Assembly: GCA_002633025.1 (NCBI GenBank)
Contig: NMRB01000236.1
Location: forward strand, 296,747 to 360,746
From: Notospermus geniculatus
Taxonomy: Eukaryota > Nemertea > Pilidiophora > Heteronemertea > Lineidae
Direction: 5' to 3'
Length of the DNA: 64,000 nt
The notes under the pieces were generated by a model. The model was not told the DNA's origin. It saw only the letters and a list, made by a program, of their open reading frames with translations, and ran no database searches. A program made the translations under genes and the position numbers. Shown here one piece after another: positions 59,030 to 64,000 of this stretch. Every line of letters begins with the position of its first letter. Within the stretch, counting starts at the first letter, position 1.

Positions 59030-62000
59030 ATGGTGATCCCCAGTTCACAAGCCAGTCAGGAGGACAAGGATGCCCGATTTACCCATCTTCTTCGTCCAAT
59101 CAGAGACTTGACCAAGAATTGGAATATTGATATTGCCCACGACTTGGAGGATTTCTTAGAAGAGGTACTTAAAATGATGGATGGAAACTCTCCATCTGTC
59201 TAAAAGAGTTGTGTAGCTAGTTGTCCTATTAATTTGGGCAGCACCTCTGTCAAACATGCTGGAATTTACCTTTTTTTTTAATGCAAGATATTACAAATTG
59301 AAATTACAAAAGTGTTTTATTCAACTCATTCTGGAACTTTATGTCTTTCCTGTTCTTTTCATCTGTCGTCAGTGTCAGATGAACCTGTGTGTGGAAGCAT
59401 AGATTTTCTGAACTTGTCAATTAAAAACAGTATAGTGGAGGGCATAACTACCAAGCTGTTAAAAGAAATTGTGACTGTACAAATCTTAGTCTACCAGTGA
59501 ATCATGCCATTAATTTCCCCCTTTTCAGTTGGATAAAATCACCATATCATTCGATGGAGGTGCAACCACAATGAACTTTGCTGAGGCAGCTTTGCTGGTT
59601 CAGGGTTCTGCATGTGTCTATAGCAAGAAGGTTGAATATCTGTATTCCTTGGCTTATCAGGTCCTTGATCTTATTAGCAGCAAAAGGTAAGCTAGTCATG
59701 ACTCCCCATTTTAGTTGGTTACCTTGTCATGCTTTTTCGGAATCATACCAATGCCCACTTCCTCTACATGTACCAGTATGTGTACCATACTACTAATTCT
59801 TGGAAAGGGGTTTACAGGATTTTTGACATACATGTAGCCTGCACTTAGGATTGATTAGTTCTAAGCTAAGACATTTCACATGGTCAACATCCCATTCTGA
59901 ATATTATTAAGACAAAATCTGATGATCTAATTCCCACATGTCCCAATAGATTTTGATCAAAACTTTTCTATTTAAAGAAAACTGAACCAAAAATCCTCTG
60001 TTGACAACCAAGGCAACGACAGAGATGTCACATTTCGTAACGAAGTAGAGGAGGACTTGTTGTCTCTTGATGACGTCGTGGAACAGAAACAACACAAGAA
60101 CACGGACTTGAAAGAGGGCACGGATGGTAAATCTGTAAGTGAAAAAGTGGCACTTTTTGTCACCATTGGCTACATGATTTCCCATTGTACAAGAAGACTG
60201 CATAAGCGATTGCCAAGGACTCGTGAGCCTACACTGATTTCCTACTTGTCTGAGCACAAGAAGACTGCATACACACATGGAATCATCCATGATGATACAT
60301 TCCGCATGATTTTATATTTCATTTTACCATTTGATGACTTTGACTTGCAGACCATTAAAGACTCACCTAACACACCGCTGCTGCTCATCAAATTGGATGC
60401 GGATGCAAAAGGGGACAATTCATTACTCAGGTCAGTGTTTTCTGCTTGACGTATCAAGGCCTTTTCGAACATCAATCACTTCGCCCTTTGACTCTACATT
60501 CTGGGGGTTGTGGGAATAATTGGAACCCAGGGTGAGATGAGAGTTCTCTGCCCTCCACAGTAATCGTACAGTGATTCGGTACACGTGTAGCGGAACATTT
60601 TGCTGTTGCCGACATATTCTCTTCAGATGAACCGTTTAAATTCATTAGTTTACTTTTTCAGTCGAAAGGGAGAACTTCTGGGGAACAAGAACGACTTCAG
60701 AATGAACGCGTCCAACCTTCACATGACTGGCACCATGATGCTTGATTTGACTCAACTGGCGCTCCTCGAGGCGACCATGCCCAACCAAATGTCCACACCC
60801 CAAATTATCTTACAGGAAAATGGTGATATGAATCGTAGCGAAGCGATTGATGCGTTAGGTCGCCCTGTTGTAGAACCTATGGATGTTCATGATGGTAAAT
60901 AAGACGATTATATGAGCCGTGATTGAGGCTGATTTTGATGATGTCAGATGAGTAGAAGTTATGTGTGGACGAAGGGGGTTTCTGTGTCCTTGAGAGCAGG
61001 AATACCTGTTATCTTGTGCATGCTGTGGTGAACTTACTAATAGTCTCCTACAGGGTGCGTGCAAGGTCTTAAAAAGTCTTTAAAAGTCTTAAATTTGGCA
61101 CTTTCATTTTCAAGGCCTTAAAAAGTCTTAAATTTGATAATTTCTGTGGGAAGGTCTTAAAAAGGTCTTAAATTTCATATCAAGGCAGTTGTAAAAAAAA
61201 GTTGGCAGGAGATGCCAGGAAATCGCATCTCTGGGCTTCTAAAAATCAAACTTTTTCTGGGAGAGGGCCCCCAGACCCCCGCCCAAGTACCTGCCTTCTT
61301 GGCCGTGTTGATTCTTGTCATTTTTCCCTCACGGAAACCCTGTCAGTGGTCTGTCCAGGTGCTTCATTTAGAAGAAAATAGGTCTTAAATTTTGCCGATA
61401 CTCGCTCTTAAAAAGTCTTAAATTTGGTGCTCCATAAGCTGCACGCACCCTGTCCTAGGAGGAGCTAATAATGCTGGTTAAATGGTACACATATGTAGCT
61501 TAAGTCTTATCAGTTTCCAATGATCACAGTGCTTATGACTGATACTGTTTACAGATGATGGTGCCGGTGATGATCTTGGCGGGTTTGACGACATTGATGG
61601 AATTGCTGAAGATCCAGTGTTACCTGAGGCTAATGCTGTGGAGGAAAACAAGGTATTGGTTGCAGCATTCCCAGACTCCTATATTAGAAAATAATCACAT
61701 TTTACTCATCCAAAATCTTGGTTAGCGGGCCGGAGACAAGTCTCTTGTGGTAGGAGCCTAGTCCGAGTGTACAGTAGATGGCAGCACTGGTGGTTAGCCA
61801 GAATGCATTTCACTCGGCTGCAAGAAAAGTCTGTCCTGTTGACAGATAACACGAAGATGAACAAAAAAAGTTCATGTCTGATGGTTTGGCATTGGTTTCA
61901 AGTGAGTTAAACTGTGTCATCTCTTGCGGTTTCCCTTCAGAACGGGCAGGACCAAATGATGCCCCGAAAATCCGAACGCCAGCGGAAACAAGTTGTATTA

Positions 62001-63727
62001 TTTGAAGAAAACAAAAGGCCAGCAAAAATTATCCGTGATCCCTGGGAAACTCAGAATTCACATGCCAATGTGGTGCCAGAGAAAAAGTTAAAGAAGTCAA
62101 GGACATTCAAGGTGCCGGCGAAATTATCGCAAGAGGCCACTACGAAGCGGAAACGGAAAAAGAAACAAGATGGTGTACAGGATGAAGAGAAATTGCAGCC
62201 GTTGAGAGAATTTATGGCAACTGTCTGTAAGTTGTGCTGTTAATTTTATTGAGGTTGCATTCCACACTTGTTGCAAATATAGTTACATGTACACCTGAAC
62301 AACTGGAGATTTTCAATCGGTGATTTCTTAAAAACACGAAGAAATTATGGCTAGAATTCCTATATTACAGTGTGTGTTGCTGATGATGCCTACCATGTGT
62401 TTTTTAGGTTTCTCACGTGCCTCCAAGTTGCCCAGCAAATCTCTGAAAGTGCCATCCTTCCCAGAACTTGAGAGCCTCTACTGGGCTGAGTACAAGAAGA
62501 GACAAGCTATGCACAAAAGAGAGGCGAAGATTCTGGTATAGTTAAGCTTTTGCTCTTGTCAGTTGCATGTACTGGCCTCCATCCTCTTGTGGTGTTTTCT
62601 GTCAGAGCTGCCTGGAGGGTTCTTATTCAAAAGCACCTTACACTTGGCTTGGCTCTGGAACTAGGCCTATTTGAATCTGTTGATATTCCGTATCTTCAGG
62701 CTCAACAATGTCGTTTTGAAGAACTTGAAGATCGTGAAGAAGAGGAGGACGTTGCTCCACAAGCAGAATTAGGAGATGCTGCAGCAGATGATGATGATGA
62801 CGATGGTGGGTTTGATCCACCTGCTGATCCATTCCCCAACGTTCTGGACGCCTTGGGCATCGGGGATGACGGCCCTCAGTATGAAGATAATATCCAAGAA
62901 AGGGGTATGTAGAATTTTGCAACGAAAACTGGTTTCTGCTATCGAAATTGCTGGTAAGTGTATGGAAAGAATCATGCTGTAACTACAAACACTGTTCCAA
63001 GTTGAGTTACCCATAGAGAGCTACTCGTGCAAGAAGTGAAGCCTCGCCTTTTAGGTGGAGCAGTGGAAACATGACAGCTGTCACATCTTTGGGGACGGTT
63101 CTGTGAAGAACGACAAGATAAAAACTTGCATTAAATTTGCTTCCAGGTTTTGAATACCCTGCAACACAGTCACAGAATTCATCCGTGGTTCAGACTTATG
63201 AAGATTTGGTCAGGCAACATGTGGTAGGTATTCTGTTCTCATTACCACTTCTTTTTTTAAGTTGAGTGCAAAAAGGGTGCAATCTGTTGTGCGGGAATTA
63301 GGCATCTTGGTACATGTACACCTTGACACTTTTTATTGCACTGACTGAAGGAAAGTGGCTTTGAAGAGTGAAAGTCTAATCAAGGCAGAGAGTTTAAGGC
63401 AAAGAGACTACGAAAAGTGCTAGTGCTAGTCATTTCAGGAGAGTGTTGTCTTTTCAGGAAAGTTATATATCCAGTGCACAACACTATGCACAAATAACAG
63501 AGTTGTCGCGGCGAGTCAGCGATTGGGAGGAAAAACTATTACCAAAATTAGAACAAGAGGAACGAAATGGCGTGTTTGACATCCACAGATATGGCACATC
63601 GGTTTTAGAGTCGTTCTGTGAAGAAGACTCCCCGATGGATGATGATCAGAAAATGCCGTTCCGCTATGTTGCACAGGGGAAGAACATTCCAAATGTATGC
63701 CGATTATTTGCTGCGACATTGCAGTTG
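59030..63727 (+). CDS. Condensin-2 complex subunit H2, copy B (exons 1-11, 3' end beyond window)
   Basis: The exons are 59030-59164, 59529-59686, 59978-60134, 60351-60430, 60662-60894, 61555-61652, 61941-62226, 62408-62535, 62700-62904, 63147-63223 and 63458-63727. The start is chosen because the ATG at 59030 opens directly into the kleisin N-terminal domain: [53 protein letters not shown], the part that meets an SMC head. With the last exon of copy A, the full protein would be 653 aa, slightly longer than human NCAPH2. All phases agree and no break is seen. Intron 5 carries a 402 bp element absent from copy A. The window ends inside intron 11, before the final exon. Confidence 0.93.
61051..61452. 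mobile_element. 402 bp CAGGGTGCGTGCA element, empty site in block A
   Basis: The ends are CAGGGTGCGTGCA and TGCACGCACCCTG. TCCTA is duplicated at 61046-61050 and 61453-61457, while block A has one TCCTA at 48806-48810. The interior is built of AAAAAGTCTTAAATTTG repeats. It lies in intron 5 of NCAPH2 copy B. Confidence 0.93.
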
Positions 63728-64000
63728 GTAAGTTTATCTTTGGTAGTTATATGTGACCCTCCACAGCAAAACCAGTCGCATGTCGCTCAGAAGGTGAGCC
63801 GCAACGAACTAAGATGACACCAGGAGAGAATGGAAGAAATAGATTATTTCAGATTTATAACAGGCAGACAATATTGAAACTGACAAACATTGGGTCTCAA
63901 CCTGCCAAGCTAAGAGCGACATGCGACTGGTACTTGGAGGGTCTCATGAGTACCGGTACATAAATATATACTACCGGTACTTGGGCTTGCAGATTTTGTC

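Larger units (their letters stand above)
57377..64000 (+). repeat. Duplicated block B (NCAPH2 region, runs to window edge)
   Basis: This is the second copy of block A. It carries NCAPH2 exons 1-11 and two element insertions for which block A shows empty sites. The left junction at 57376/57377 has no N. Confidence 0.85.

Overview
This is a eukaryotic, intron-rich genomic window of about 40% GC. It has spliced genes with consensus GT-AG junctions, long introns, four single-N assembly gaps (12549, 25611, 37823, 47566) and very many short palindromic elements. The strongly over-used words AGGCCTA and ACATGTA, together with the gene set, suggest a marine invertebrate, most likely a deuterostome such as an echinoderm or hemichordate. 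That assignment is inference.

Layout. Positions 1-4.6 kb are mostly repeats, with a promoter-like cluster at 2.0-2.35 kb and a possible lone first exon. From 4.68 to 17.54 kb (+) lies a five-exon serine beta-lactamase-like gene of 579 codons. Its second exon appears twice because a 2.1 kb block is repeated across an N gap. One copy of that block carries a 994 bp inverted-repeat element and the other shows the empty site. At 19.15-19.44 kb (-) there is a lone terminal exon of a CYP4-type cytochrome P450. From 19.5 to 27.2 kb the sequence is a field of palindromes, miniature elements and an ACGT-rich tract.

From 45.98 down to 27.22 kb (-) is a complete 15-exon lipase maturation factor 2 gene (LMF2; joined CDS 1986 nt, 661 aa). 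Its 11.4 kb sixth intron holds two genes on the opposite strand: an acidic single-exon ORF (33.28-34.24 kb) and a three-exon LRR-ROC-COR (Roco/MFHAS1-like) gene (38.49-42.90 kb, 1082 aa).

Immediately upstream, head to head with LMF2, is the condensin-II subunit gene NCAPH2 (+). It is present as two near-identical copies. Copy A (47.80-51.66 kb) has exons 3-12, and exons 1-2 are missing at an N gap. Copy B (59.03 kb to the window edge) has exons 1-11. Exons 1-2 from copy B plus exons 3-12 from copy A add up to 1962 nt (653 aa). LMF2 and NCAPH2 are also divergent neighbours in human, so this looks like conserved microsynteny. Between the two copies lies a partial minus-strand gene whose splice junction creates an RVSF (PP1-docking-type) motif.

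The genes do not form one pathway. They cover ER lipase maturation (LMF2), mitotic chromosome compaction (NCAPH2), Roco signalling and a secreted beta-lactamase-fold protein. The common themes are gene nesting, a shared divergent promoter and recent segmental or haplotypic duplication. Comparing the duplicate copies gives direct empty-site proof of several short transposable elements, including a group with CAG-starting ends and 5 bp target duplications.
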